A stretch of 64,000 bases of DNA. It comes from Acidobacteriota bacterium. GTDB lineage: Bacteria > Acidobacteriota > Terriglobia > Bryobacterales > Bryobacteraceae. Below, piece after piece: positions 39,573 through 49,052 of the stretch. The DNA lies in assembly GCA_016185425.1 (NCBI GenBank), contig JACPNQ010000021.1, positions 1 through 64,000 of the forward strand, in the 5' to 3' direction. The translations under genes and the position numbers were made by a program. The notes beneath the pieces are model-generated. The model did not search any database, was not told the origin of the DNA, and saw nothing but the letters and a program-made list of their open reading frames with translations. How positions within the stretch are numbered: the stretch's first letter is position 1; each line of letters starts with the position of its first letter.

Positions 39573-41855
39573 ATGATGATACCTTTCACCCTTTTTCTGC
39601 TATTTCTCTGGATTATCTTCTCGGCGGGAGCGTCCGTGTGTTCTATGTGCGGTTACCGCCCTGGCAGTGTCGCGGATGCTATCTTGGCCGCGTTCGCCGC
39701 CGGCTTGTCGTTGATTGCTCTCGGTGTCTATACGCTCCTTCAGTTACACGTCTATTCGTTACCGGCGGCTGTTCTATTGGCTAGTGCCCCGACGGTCTAT
39801 CTTCTTTATCTTCACCGCCGCGGCCATCTGCGCGAAGTGCTGCCATCGGCTCTAAATTGGAGAGCCGGTCTGCGTCTGGAAATCCTAAATCAAGTTGCTG
39901 GCGCGGCGTGCGCCGTATTTTTGCTCGTTGCGTTCGCCGATTCAGTCACTTCGCCAATGAGCTCCTGGGACGCAGTAGTGAGTTGGGACAAATGGGCCAC
40001 GGAGTGGGCGAAAACAAACAATATGGATGACAGGTTATTGGCCTATTACCCTCAATTGTTTCCGATGGTCTCCTCCGTCCTCTACCGGCTTACGGGCACT
40101 GCAAGTACGCCGATTCCGCTAAGCCAATACGCCCTGCACGCATTCCAGCCGTTTACCGGATTTATGCTGCTGATTGCGGTGCTGCGGCTCGGAGAGCTTT
40201 TTCGCTTGCCGGCATGGCCCGCGCTCCTCCTCCTGTTTGGGTCGGCCACGATTCGAATGCACGCGACTGCGGGCGCCGCCGATCTGCTGGCCGCGGCCCT
40301 GCTCGCCTCGGCCATCGCGCTCTTTGTTTCCATTGATCGGGCGTGTCTCCTTGGGCAGACAGGTATCCGTCTATTCCTGGCGCTTGTGTTCTTTGGAACC
40401 CTCTTCGTCAAAGCGAACAATTTCGTGCTGGTTGTCGCGGTCGCGCTAACGCCGCTTGTCGTCCGGAGGACGGATAGTAACCGCGCCGGGCCGTTAGGCA
40501 GCCGCCCCGGAGTACGGGGACTGGCCATTGCAACAGCACTGGCGATTCTGCTGTATTCGACCTTCGTCCTGCATCAATACTGGAATGCCGGTACGCCGCC
40601 GGACCGACTGACCATAGGGGAGCTCAATTTTAACCCGGCGGCAATCTCGGAATTCCTCCGTAAAAACACCGCCGCGACGCTACCGGCGGAGTCCGAACCT
40701 GCAAGAATCCGTATGGCGGCTGAAAGGATCGCGCAGGACTATGAGCTTTTCCCAGGGACCATCGGTGGATCGCTTCTGATCGCCGCAGCCGGCCTTCTCG
40801 CCTGTGCCCGCATGCGTGCCTTATGGCCCCTTTTGGCGACCGCCGTCATCCAAGTAGCCGTTTGGTACAAATTTACGGCTTATGACACCCGAAACCTAAT
40901 ACCGGCGATTCCTTTGCTGGGTCTATGTATCACGGCAGGACTTCGGACGATTGCCACGAAGCCGCATTGGGGCGGAGTCCCGCGCTTGATTGCCTTCGCG
41001 CTTCTCGTTCCAATTGCTTCATGGATGCTCGCCCGGATTTCGATGGACAGCCATCGCCTTGGGTCTGTTTTGGCTGGCGAGATGCCGAAGCGCCTCCAGG
41101 CCATGGAAACAGGATTCCGGGACCGTGCCGCACTTTTCTATCCGCAGGAGTTTCCGACCTTCCAGTTCATCACTTCCTTGACGCCTGTGCAGCGCTCCTC
41201 GCATATTGCCGTAGGAAGTCGAATGTACCGCTGGTTTGCCAACGGCCTCTATCCTCTAAGCTACTGGCCGGTGAATCAAATGCTCCCCGGAGACACAAGT
41301 GTTTTCCTTGGTCCCCAAGGCGGACACTACAAGTACTTCAATTACGATCAATGGACGATGATCTACGAAGACCCTAGTCAGAGGGCCTTTTTGTTGGATA
41401 AGAATCCCAAAGCCGTTGGCCCCGCCGAACTCCTTTTTGACGGCGCAACTCCACCGAAGCTGGGCCTGGCAGATGGTTCGCAGTGGGAAGTCGAAACCAC
41501 GGGTCCTTCGGGATATCTCGCCTACAATCTTCCGATCCGTGATCCGCGGGAAGGCGATACAGTCACATGGCGCGTCCTGGTCGAGACAGATGAGGCTGGC
41601 AGCTCGGGCCTCGCTGCGAAATTTGTTGCCTACGACCCGCTGATCGTGGATGCAAAACGCACGAATATTCTGATTGATCGCTCTCGCATAACCTCAAAAC
41701 TCGCGGCGTATTCGGGTGTGATCACCTTCGCGGACCGGCCGGCGCCAACGAATGCGGGCAACGACAAAATATCGGTTGGGCTCGCCACCACGCGGGCCGG
41801 CGCAAAGTATCGAGTCAGGGAGTTTCGAGTAAACATGATCCAGGAAAGGAAATAA
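39573..41855 (+). CDS. Large polytopic GT-C-like membrane protein
   Basis: A 760-residue membrane protein with about eleven transmembrane helices in its first ~480 residues and a soluble C-terminal domain of ~250 residues. The SPMSSWDAVVSWDKWA motif in the first outer loop and the following YYPQLFPMVSS resemble acidic-loop features of GT-C fold (lipid-sugar) glycosyltransferases, where an Asp in the first loop is catalytic. The C-terminal part has IYEDPSQRAF and two beta-rich modules. It starts 18 nt after the fusion gene. No exact family match is claimed. Confidence 0.7.
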   Translation: MMIPFTLFLLFLWIIFSAGASVCSMCGYRPGSVADAILAAFAAGLSLIALGVYTLLQLHVYSLPAAVLLASAPTVYLLYLHRRGHLREVLPSALNWRAGLRLEILNQVAGAACAVFLLVAFADSVTSPMSSWDAVVSWDKWATEWAKTNNMDDRLLAYYPQLFPMVSSVLYRLTGTASTPIPLSQYALHAFQPFTGFMLLIAVLRLGELFRLPAWPALLLLFGSATIRMHATAGAADLLAAALLASAIALFVSIDRACLLGQTGIRLFLALVFFGTLFVKANNFVLVVAVALTPLVVRRTDSNRAGPLGSRPGVRGLAIATALAILLYSTFVLHQYWNAGTPPDRLTIGELNFNPAAISEFLRKNTAATLPAESEPARIRMAAERIAQDYELFPGTIGGSLLIAAAGLLACARMRALWPLLATAVIQVAVWYKFTAYDTRNLIPAIPLLGLCITAGLRTIATKPHWGGVPRLIAFALLVPIASWMLARISMDSHRLGSVLAGEMPKRLQAMETGFRDRAALFYPQEFPTFQFITSLTPVQRSSHIAVGSRMYRWFANGLYPLSYWPVNQMLPGDTSVFLGPQGGHYKYFNYDQWTMIYEDPSQRAFLLDKNPKAVGPAELLFDGATPPKLGLADGSQWEVETTGPSGYLAYNLPIRDPREGDTVTWRVLVETDEAGSSGLAAKFVAYDPLIVDAKRTNILIDRSRITSKLAAYSGVITFADRPAPTNAGNDKISVGLATTRAGAKYRVREFRVNMIQERK

Positions 41856-43835
41856 TTGTCTAACAGCAGACGCACGTGGATCATCGATTTCGCCGTCATC
41901 GTTTTGATCGCGGCGGCGCTCATCTGGCCGATCTTCAAAACCAAGTACTACGAAAACTGGCTGACGATCGATTCGACATTTATCGCCGACGGCCGCTATC
42001 TGGCCGAAAACTGGCCGCATCCCGGGTGGAACTATCTCTGGTATGGCGGCACGCGCTGGGATTACATCTACCCGCCGGCTCTCCGTTACGGAACGGCCGG
42101 CCTCGCGAAGCTCTTTAACCTGATCCCCGCCCGCGCTTACCACCTCTACACCGCCATCTTCTACGCCCTCGGCATCGGGTTTGTCTACCTTTTCGTGCGC
42201 ATCGGGAGTAAAGTCCGATTCGCCGGATGGATGGCCGCGTTCTGCGCCGCCACACTCTCGCCCGGCTACCTGTTTCTCAAGGAGATGCGCTGGGACACGA
42301 AGCCGTTCATGCCGCAGCGGCTCAACGTCCTGGTGCGCTATGGCGAAGGTCCGCACATGACGGCGTTTGCCCTATTCGCGCTTGGCCTGGCGCTGAGCTG
42401 GCGCGGTCTTCGCGCCGGGCAGACCCGCTGGCTGGCGGCCGCCTCCCTGGTACTTGCTTACGTCGTGTCGAACAATTTCTACGGCGCCACCGCGCTCGCG
42501 TTCACTTTCCCCATCCTCACGATCGCCATCTACTGCGAGACAAAGGATCTTTTTGTCTGGGTACGCGCGGCTTGCATTGCCGGGCTGTCGTTCGCCCTCT
42601 GCGCTTTCTGGCTGACGCCGTCCTTCCTCACTATCACCGCACGCAACCTGGCGCTGGTCGCCCAACCGGGCCACCCTTGGTCGCTCTGGACGATGATCGG
42701 CCTCATCGCCATCTACGGAGTCGTCTCCTGGGCTCTGGCGCGCCGCGGGGCGGAGGGCTGGACACTGTTCGTGCTCGGGGCGGCGATGGTGTTTTCCGTG
42801 AATGTGCTCGGCAACTACTACGGCGATTTCCGCATCACGGGCGAGCCGTCGCGGCTCGTTCCCGAACTGGACCTCTTTGTCATCCTCCTGCTCACCTGGC
42901 TTGGCTACCTGGCCTGGCATCGTTGGCCAACGATGCGCGTCCGCGCGGCGCTCGCCTTGTTCTTCTTTTTAAGCTGCGTGCCAGCTTACCGTTACTTCCG
43001 CAATCCCTGGTATCACTTCACGCGTACTTCTGAGTACAAGCACCGCAAGGAATACCAGATTGCCGACTGGGTGGCCAACAACCGCCCGCACACCCGTTCC
43101 TACGTCACCGGTACGCTGCGCTTCTGGTGGAACGCATGGCACAACAACGAACAGATTGGCGGCGGGTCGGAGCAGGGTGTTCACAACTTCCAGATCACTC
43201 CCTTCTTCTGGCGAACCGTCATCAGCCCCGAACCAAGCCTCGATATCGCCTGGATGCAGGCATTCGGTGTGGATAACGTGGCTGTGAACGACAAGACTTC
43301 AGCGCTCCCCATTGTCGATTTCGAACATCCCCACAAGTATCAAAACGTACTGAAAGTGCTGTGGGAAGACGGGAAAGGCAACTGGCTATATGAAATTCCC
43401 CGGAAGCATCCCGGGCTCGCCCGCGTTGTCGACGCGGCGCGCCACGCGAATCTGAAAGCGCCTCTCCACGGTGACGACGCGGAAAGCGTGAATGCCTATG
43501 TGGATGTGTTGGAGAAGAGCACCGAGGCAAAGGCGGAAACCCGATGGGCGAACGCCGACACGTTGGAGGTCAACGCGGCCACCGTGCCTGGCCAAGCCAT
43601 CATCGTCCAGGTGGCGCATGACGGCTATTGGCGCGCCGCGGAGGGTTCACAAACCTATCCCGTCACGGGCGATCCGTTCGGCCAGATGCGCATCGACGTG
43701 CCGCCCGGCGATCATCGTATCGTGATGCACTTCGACACGCCGAAGGAGAACCTCAGCGGCCGCTGGATATCGGCTACGGCGCTGATGATCGCGCTCCTTC
43801 TCCTGTTAAAGCCCCGCAACCAGCTTCGCCAGTAG
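41856..43835 (+). CDS. Polytopic membrane protein, PTPS-related/YfhO-like
   Basis: A 659-residue protein with around eleven helices and a C-terminal soluble region (~400-630) before a last helix. The loop WLTIDSTFIADGRYLAE and GWNYLWYGGTRWDYIYPP resemble the first loop of 6-pyruvoyl-tetrahydropterin-synthase-related/YfhO membrane proteins, a GT-C like group. The start is TTG immediately behind the previous stop, with AGGAAAGGA in front, so coupling is tight. Overlaps the M20 peptidase gene tail-to-tail by 30 nt. Confidence 0.72.
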   Translation: MSNSRRTWIIDFAVIVLIAAALIWPIFKTKYYENWLTIDSTFIADGRYLAENWPHPGWNYLWYGGTRWDYIYPPALRYGTAGLAKLFNLIPARAYHLYTAIFYALGIGFVYLFVRIGSKVRFAGWMAAFCAATLSPGYLFLKEMRWDTKPFMPQRLNVLVRYGEGPHMTAFALFALGLALSWRGLRAGQTRWLAAASLVLAYVVSNNFYGATALAFTFPILTIAIYCETKDLFVWVRAACIAGLSFALCAFWLTPSFLTITARNLALVAQPGHPWSLWTMIGLIAIYGVVSWALARRGAEGWTLFVLGAAMVFSVNVLGNYYGDFRITGEPSRLVPELDLFVILLLTWLGYLAWHRWPTMRVRAALALFFFLSCVPAYRYFRNPWYHFTRTSEYKHRKEYQIADWVANNRPHTRSYVTGTLRFWWNAWHNNEQIGGGSEQGVHNFQITPFFWRTVISPEPSLDIAWMQAFGVDNVAVNDKTSALPIVDFEHPHKYQNVLKVLWEDGKGNWLYEIPRKHPGLARVVDAARHANLKAPLHGDDAESVNAYVDVLEKSTEAKAETRWANADTLEVNAATVPGQAIIVQVAHDGYWRAAEGSQTYPVTGDPFGQMRIDVPPGDHRIVMHFDTPKENLSGRWISATALMIALLLLLKPRNQLRQ

Positions 43836-44945
43836 CGCAGTCCGGTCCGCAATACGATCAATGAGAATACTCTCGTTCACCGCGTGCGCGCCCTCGCCCA
43901 CTGTTCCCAATCCATCCAGCGTCGGCACACCGATCCCCGCCGTAAAGTTTCCGTCGCTTCCGCCGCCGGTTGCCGATTCTTCCAGCTCCACACCGAGCTC
44001 CGCCGCCATCGCACGCGCCTTTGCAAAGAGCGCGGCGATCTCTTTCGTCCGCTCCATCGGCGGCCGGTTTAACCCGCCCGACACCTCCAGCCGGCATCGT
44101 TTGTCGAAGGCCTTCAATCCCTTGAATTTTTTCTCCAACACAGCCGCATCGCGCAGGCGTGCCACGCGGAGATCGACTTCCACCGTAGCTTCCGCCGGCA
44201 CCACATTGGTACGTGTGCCGCCATGGATCACGCCAGGATTCACCGTCAGCCCCTTTGCGAGATCCGTGAACCCGGCGATGACCTCCACCTGCCGCGCGAG
44301 CTCTACGATCGCGTTGACTCCGTTGGAAAAATCCACGCCCGCATGCGCGGCCCTGCCGAACACTTTCACGTCGTAACCACCCACTCCCTTGCGCGCCGTC
44401 TTCAGCTTTCCGGTCAATCCCGTTCCCGGCTCCAACACCAGCACGCACTTTGATTTCCGCGCGTTGGCCTCCGTCAGGGCGCGCGAGGAGTGGCTGCCCA
44501 CCTCCTCATCGGAGTTCAACTGCAGCACCACTTTTGCGGCGACCGGGATGTCGAGCTCGCGGAGCGCGCGCATGGCGTGAATGAAGAAGGCCACGCCGCC
44601 CTTCATGTCCAGCACCCCGGGCCCCCACAACCGGCCATCGGCCACGCGCCATGGCATGGTCTTCAGGATCCCCAACGGATAGACCGTGTCAGTGTGGCCC
44701 AGCGCCAGCACCTGCCCTTGCTTCCTTCGGCCGGGCAGTGTGAACTCCACCAACAGATGGTCGCCATAGGGCGCGCCCTTCTTCCGCGTCAGCTTCGCTT
44801 CGCCGCTCAGCAAGTCGCAGAGCTGCTCCACGTGCCGGTTCACGGCGTCACGATCGTCGCTCGGCGATTCCACCTCCACCATCTGCTGAATCGTGCGGAT
44901 AATCGCGGCCTGATGGGCCTGTGCAAAGGCGAGGATTTGGTCCAT
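43806..44945 (-). CDS. M20-family metallopeptidase (CPG2-like)
   Basis: A 379-residue zinc peptidase related to glutamate carboxypeptidase. Metal ligands: the first histidine in ALGHTDTVYP, the bridging Asp in GVLDMKGGVAF, the catalytic base in NSDEEVGSH, and an aspartate/histidine pair further on. The dimerisation domain occupies ~180-290 (GRAAHAGVDFSNGVNAI). No signal peptide, so probably cytoplasmic. It diverges from fabZ, 24 nt away, leaving little room for two promoters. Confidence 0.9.
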   Translation of the reverse strand: MDQILAFAQAHQAAIIRTIQQMVEVESPSDDRDAVNRHVEQLCDLLSGEAKLTRKKGAPYGDHLLVEFTLPGRRKQGQVLALGHTDTVYPLGILKTMPWRVADGRLWGPGVLDMKGGVAFFIHAMRALRELDIPVAAKVVLQLNSDEEVGSHSSRALTEANARKSKCVLVLEPGTGLTGKLKTARKGVGGYDVKVFGRAAHAGVDFSNGVNAIVELARQVEVIAGFTDLAKGLTVNPGVIHGGTRTNVVPAEATVEVDLRVARLRDAAVLEKKFKGLKAFDKRCRLEVSGGLNRPPMERTKEIAALFAKARAMAAELGVELEESATGGGSDGNFTAGIGVPTLDGLGTVGEGAHAVNESILIDRIADRTALLAKLVAGL

Positions 44946-44969
44946 GCAATGTTACAATCGCTAGTTTAC

Positions 44970-45413
44970 ATGGCTATTTTGGACATCGACGCGATACGCG
45001 ATATTTTGCCGCACCGCTACCCGTTTCTGCTGGTCGACCGGATCGTGGAAATGGAGCCGGAACGCATCGTCGGCATTAAAAACGTCACCGTCAACGAACC
45101 GTTCTTCATGGGCCATTTTCCGGAGTTTCCGGTGATGCCGGGCGTCCTCATTACGGAATGCATGGCGCAAGTCGCCGGTATCCTAGTGCTCAAGGAAATA
45201 CCGGACCGCCATCAAAAACTCGTTCTTCTCGCGTCCGTCGACGACGCCAAATTCCGCCGCCCCGTCCGCCCCGGCGATCAGCTTCGCATCGAGATGAAGA
45301 TGATCAGCAAGAAGGCCACAATTTGCAAAATGAACGGGGTAGCGACCGTCGACGGCGTGATCGTCGCGGAAGCCACGTTGATGTGCGTCATTCGCGACCG
45401 CGTCGCAAGTTAA
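44970..45413 (+). CDS. fabZ: 3-hydroxyacyl-ACP dehydratase
   Basis: A 147-residue hot-dog-fold dehydratase. It has ILPHRYPFLLVDRI with the catalytic histidine, and HFPEFPVMPGVLITECMAQ with the catalytic glutamate. It removes water from 3-hydroxyacyl-ACP in fatty acid synthesis and competes with LpxA for the same 3-hydroxyacyl pool, which explains the neighbour. ATG at 44970 with no clear ribosome binding site, so it may be leaderless or start close to the promoter. 6 nt precede lpxA. Confidence 0.97.
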   Translation: MAILDIDAIRDILPHRYPFLLVDRIVEMEPERIVGIKNVTVNEPFFMGHFPEFPVMPGVLITECMAQVAGILVLKEIPDRHQKLVLLASVDDAKFRRPVRPGDQLRIEMKMISKKATICKMNGVATVDGVIVAEATLMCVIRDRVAS

Positions 45414-45419
45414 CCACAC

Positions 45420-46196
45420 ATGCCGATCCACCCGACCGCAATCGTTGATCCAGCCGCACGGATCGACGAGACTGCCATTGTCGGGCCCTATTGCGTGATC
45501 GGCGCCGAAGTCGAAATCGGGGCCCGCACCGAGCTCAAAGCCCACGTCTACGCGGAAGGGCCTACCTGGATAGGCCAGGACAATCTCTTCTACCCGTACT
45601 CAACCGTTGGCGTCGCCTCCCAGGACCTGAAATACAAAGGCGAGCGCGCCGAGACTCGTATTGGCAATCGCAATAGGATTCGCGAGTTCGTCACCATCCA
45701 CCGCGGTACGGAAGGGGGCGGCCTGGTGACCTCCATCGGCAGTGACAACCAGGTCATGGCTTACTCCCACATCGCCCACGACGCGAATATCGGCTCCCAT
45801 TGCCTGCTCGGGAATGGCGTTACGCTCGCCGGCCATGTCACCATTGGGGATTGGGCCGTCATCAGTGCTTTCTGCGGAGTTCACCAGTTCTGCCGCATCG
45901 GGCGGCATTCAATGATCGGTGGGTATAGCGTCATCACGCAGGACGTAATGCCTTTCGCGACGATCGTCACGCCCCGTGAATCCAAGGCTTTCGGCGCGAA
46001 CGCGATCGGACTCGAGCGCCGCGGGTTCGACGCGGCAATTATCGAAAGCCTCCAGAATGCCCTGCGGCTGCTGACGCGCGGCAAGTTGAATACATCGCAG
46101 GCGATTGAGAAGATCCGCGAGGAGATTCCGCCGTGCGGCGAGGTGGAGGAGCTCATCGCATTCATTCAATCCTCCGAACGCGGCGTGATCAAATAG
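45420..46196 (+). CDS. lpxA: UDP-N-acetylglucosamine acyltransferase
   Basis: A 258-residue left-handed beta-helix acyltransferase, first step of lipid A synthesis. The hexapeptide repeats cover ~1-185, and the catalytic histidine is in VMAYSHIAHDA. The late QDVMPFATIV loop and GLERRGF arginine are as in the family, while the loop sequence VTPRESKAFGANAIG differs from the common AQGN(H/R)A form. Some LpxA enzymes use a 3-amino sugar; see the Gfo/Idh gene downstream. Confidence 0.96.
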   Translation: MPIHPTAIVDPAARIDETAIVGPYCVIGAEVEIGARTELKAHVYAEGPTWIGQDNLFYPYSTVGVASQDLKYKGERAETRIGNRNRIREFVTIHRGTEGGGLVTSIGSDNQVMAYSHIAHDANIGSHCLLGNGVTLAGHVTIGDWAVISAFCGVHQFCRIGRHSMIGGYSVITQDVMPFATIVTPRESKAFGANAIGLERRGFDAAIIESLQNALRLLTRGKLNTSQAIEKIREEIPPCGEVEELIAFIQSSERGVIK

Positions 46197-46198
46197 CC

Positions 46199-47023
46199 AT
46201 GCGGTACGGAATGATCGCCGGCAACGGCCGCTTCCCGGTGTTAGCGCTGGAGACAGCGCGCCGGTTGGGCGTGGAAGTGGTGGCGATCGGCATTGAGGAG
46301 GAGGCGCCGAAGGAGATTGAGGCGCTGGCGCTGAGGACGTATTGGATCTCACTCGGGGCGCTCGGCAAGCTGATCGAGATCTGCAAGAGCGAAGGCATCA
46401 GCGAGTTGATGATGGCGGGGCAAGTGAAGCACGTATCGATCTTCTCCTCCATCCGCCCGGACTGGCGGCTGGCTAAGCTGTTGTTCTCGCTTAAGGAAAA
46501 GAATACGGAAGCGCTGATTGGCGGGGTTGCGCGGGTGCTTGCCGATGAGGGCATTCGCCTGGTCGATTCGACCTTGTTGCTGAAGCCGCTGCTGGCCGGC
46601 GCGGGCGTGCTCACCAAACGCAAACCGACTCCCGGCGAGGAGAAGGAGATCCGCTACGGCCGCGACATTGCCAACGCACTCGCCGGTTTCGATGTTGGGC
46701 AGAGCGTCGTCATCTGTGACCGCGCCTGCGTTGCCGTAGAGGCCATGGAGGGGACGGACGCGATGCTTCGCCGCGCGGCGTCACTCGTGAACGGGCGTGA
46801 GATGCGGCTGGTGAAATCCTCCCGCCGCCGGCAGCATATGCTGTGGGATGTGCCCGTGGCGGGCTTGCAAACCATCGACGTGATGCGCGAGACGAATACG
46901 ACAATCCTCGCCTGCGATGCCGGACGCACGCTATTCCTCGATAAAGAGGAGCTGCTGGCGCGCGCGAATCAATTCGGCCTATGTATCGTGGGCCATTCCC
47001 CGCTGGAGGAGTCCGGGTCATGA
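46199..47023 (+). CDS. lpxI: UDP-2,3-diacylglucosamine pyrophosphatase
   Basis: A 274-residue LpxI-type enzyme, an alternative to LpxH. It hydrolyses UDP-2,3-diacylglucosamine to lipid X. Features: YGMIAGNGRFPVLALE at the start, MMAGQVKHVSIF, and LVDSTLLLKPLLAG. The C-terminal domain includes VVICDRACVAVEAMEGTDAML and GLQTIDVM, conserved in LpxI. ATG at 46199, 2 nt after lpxA. Overlaps the next gene as ATGA. Confidence 0.93.
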   Translation: MRYGMIAGNGRFPVLALETARRLGVEVVAIGIEEEAPKEIEALALRTYWISLGALGKLIEICKSEGISELMMAGQVKHVSIFSSIRPDWRLAKLLFSLKEKNTEALIGGVARVLADEGIRLVDSTLLLKPLLAGAGVLTKRKPTPGEEKEIRYGRDIANALAGFDVGQSVVICDRACVAVEAMEGTDAMLRRAASLVNGREMRLVKSSRRRQHMLWDVPVAGLQTIDVMRETNTTILACDAGRTLFLDKEELLARANQFGLCIVGHSPLEESGS

Positions 47024-47973
47024 AACAGCGTATTGCCGTCGCCGGCGCGGGCGTCTTTGGGCGCCATCACATGCGCGTCCTGAAGTCGTTGGAGACGGTG
47101 GAGTTGACCGGTGTGTACGACATCGATCCCTCGCGCGCCGCGGAAGCGGCGGCCGAACACGGCGTCCCGGCGTTCGACTCTCTGGAAGCATTGGCCGCTA
47201 GCGCCAACGCCGCGATCGTCGCCGTCCCTACTTCAGCGCACGCGGCCACCGGTTGTCAGTTGTTAAACGCTGGGCTCGATGTTCTGATCGAAAAGCCCAT
47301 CGCGCCTACGCTGGCCGAGGCGGATGAGCTGCTCGCCGCGGCGGCGAAGAATGGAAAGATCGTGCAGGTCGGGCACCTGGAGCGGTTTAACCCGGCTGTT
47401 GAAGCGCTAGCCGCCAAAATTACCGTGCCGCTGTTCTTCGAGATTCACCGGCTAAGTCTGTTTACACCGCGCAGCCTGGACGTGGATGTAGTGTTGGATC
47501 TGATGATCCACGATATCGATATCGTGCTCGCGCTGACGAAAGCGATGCCGGAAGAGGTTCGCGCCGCGGGAATTTCGATCCTCTCGAAGAAGGTGGACAT
47601 CGCCAACGTGCGGCTCGCCTTCCCCGGCGGCTGCGTGGCCAATCTCACCGCCAGCCGTGTGTCGACGGAGCGGGTGCGTAAAGTGCGGCTTTTTCAGCCG
47701 CACGAATACATCTCACTCGACTACGCCGCTCAAAAGGGGGTCGCCTTTCGCGTTTCCCCGCAAAAACAGATCGGTTTTGAACCGTTCGCCGTTACAAAAG
47801 AGGAGCCGCTCCGCCGGGAAGTGGCGCACTTTGTGGATTGTGTAACCCAACGTACCTGCCCGCGCGTCGATGGTGAAGAGGCGCGCCGGGCGCTGGCCGT
47901 GGCGCTGGACATTCTGGAAAAGATCGAAGCTCACGCCGCCGTCATCTCGGCCACACTCGCCGCGCAGCAGTGA
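47020..47973 (+). CDS. Gfo/Idh/MocA-family oxidoreductase (GnnA-like candidate)
   Basis: A 317-residue NAD-dependent oxidoreductase. Rossmann start RIAVAGAGVFGRHH, the EKPIAPT motif near residue 95, and the C-terminal alpha/beta domain with HDIDIVLAL. Position inside the lpx operon suggests a sugar-nucleotide oxidase such as GnnA, which oxidises UDP-GlcNAc at C3 before amination for amide-linked lipid A. That is inference, and no GnnB aminotransferase lies here. Overlaps lpxI as ATGA and the TonB gene as GTGA. Confidence 0.88.
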   Translation: MKQRIAVAGAGVFGRHHMRVLKSLETVELTGVYDIDPSRAAEAAAEHGVPAFDSLEALAASANAAIVAVPTSAHAATGCQLLNAGLDVLIEKPIAPTLAEADELLAAAAKNGKIVQVGHLERFNPAVEALAAKITVPLFFEIHRLSLFTPRSLDVDVVLDLMIHDIDIVLALTKAMPEEVRAAGISILSKKVDIANVRLAFPGGCVANLTASRVSTERVRKVRLFQPHEYISLDYAAQKGVAFRVSPQKQIGFEPFAVTKEEPLRREVAHFVDCVTQRTCPRVDGEEARRALAVALDILEKIEAHAAVISATLAAQQ

Positions 47974-49028
47974 CCCCATCGAACGAAGAGCTCCGCAGCT
48001 TGTTCGGCGTCGAAGAGCAGCTTCCGCCCCGGCCTTGGCGCGCTATTGCCGGCGCCAGCATCGGCATTCACCTGGTGTTGGCGTTTTTGCTCAAGGAGGT
48101 GCCCATTTTTGAGGCGCGGCGCTTCACCGGCGGGCCCGATGTCGTGATTGCACGGAGGATCACCCCCGTATTTGCGCCGTCCGTCGAGCCGACGCAGAAT
48201 ACGCCGAACAAGGCGAAGATCAATCGCGACTTCGATGTCGACAGCCTGAAACCCCGGCCCGCTGTCCAAATCCCCGACGGCCCGCCGTCCACTACCCGTC
48301 CGGCCGCCCGCGCTCCGGTTCCCCTGCCCGTTCCGGCAAACGCTACTCCGCCCAAGCCGCTCGCCGAGCCCCCGCGCGTCGAGGCGCCGATTCAAGCTCG
48401 TAACATCATTCCACCCCAGCTCGGCGTTCCCGACTCGCCACCACCGCCTCCGCAGATTCAGACGCAGGAGAAGCCGAAACTCGCCTTCGAGCCCGTTGGC
48501 GCCGGCGGCGCTTCCCGCCAGCCCGGGCAGGGGGAGCGCCGTGTCCCCATGCCGTCGAACAGCGTATCGGAGGCCGTTCAATCGATGGCTAGAAGCCGTC
48601 CATCGGGAGGGCTGATGGTTGGAGATCTGGGCGATGGAGTCGGTGGAGTGGGCGAAGGACTGCATCAGCCGCCATCGCCTGGTAAGACCGGGTCGAACCT
48701 GGAGTTGTTGAGCGACCCCCAGGGGGTGGACTTCCGGCCGTATCTGGTCCGCGTGCTGGCCGCGGTGCGCCGCAACTGGTTTGCGGTAATCCCGGAGAGC
48801 GCCCGCCTGGGTAATCAGCGTGGACGGGTGCTGGTTCAGTTCGCGATCGACCGTGCGGGGAAGGTGCCGAAGCTGGTGATCAGCGTGCCGTCCGGCGCCC
48901 AACCTCTCGACCGCGCCGCCGTGGCGGGGATTAGTGCGTCGAATCCGTTCCCGCCCCTGCCGGGAGAGTTTAAGGGGGATCAGATTCGTTTGCAGCTCAC
49001 GTTTTCCTACAACATGAATTCGCGGTAA
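47970..49028 (+). CDS. TonB-like energy transducer
   Basis: A 352-residue protein with an N-terminal cytoplasmic segment, a single transmembrane helix (AIAGASIGIHLVLAFLL, ~26-42), a long proline-rich periplasmic spacer (~80-250, with PLPVPANATPPKPL and PPPPPQIQTQ), and a C-terminal TonB domain (~265-350) ending QLTFSYNMNSR, where GRVLVQFAIDRAGKV is typical. It can couple the proton gradient to outer membrane receptors such as the one at 13060-16224. Its place at the end of the lipid A operon is unusual. Starts GTG, GTGA overlap. Confidence 0.85.
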   Translation: MTPSNEELRSLFGVEEQLPPRPWRAIAGASIGIHLVLAFLLKEVPIFEARRFTGGPDVVIARRITPVFAPSVEPTQNTPNKAKINRDFDVDSLKPRPAVQIPDGPPSTTRPAARAPVPLPVPANATPPKPLAEPPRVEAPIQARNIIPPQLGVPDSPPPPPQIQTQEKPKLAFEPVGAGGASRQPGQGERRVPMPSNSVSEAVQSMARSRPSGGLMVGDLGDGVGGVGEGLHQPPSPGKTGSNLELLSDPQGVDFRPYLVRVLAAVRRNWFAVIPESARLGNQRGRVLVQFAIDRAGKVPKLVISVPSGAQPLDRAAVAGISASNPFPPLPGEFKGDQIRLQLTFSYNMNSR

Positions 49029-49052
49029 CCTTGCAGCGTCCGGGATCTCAGC

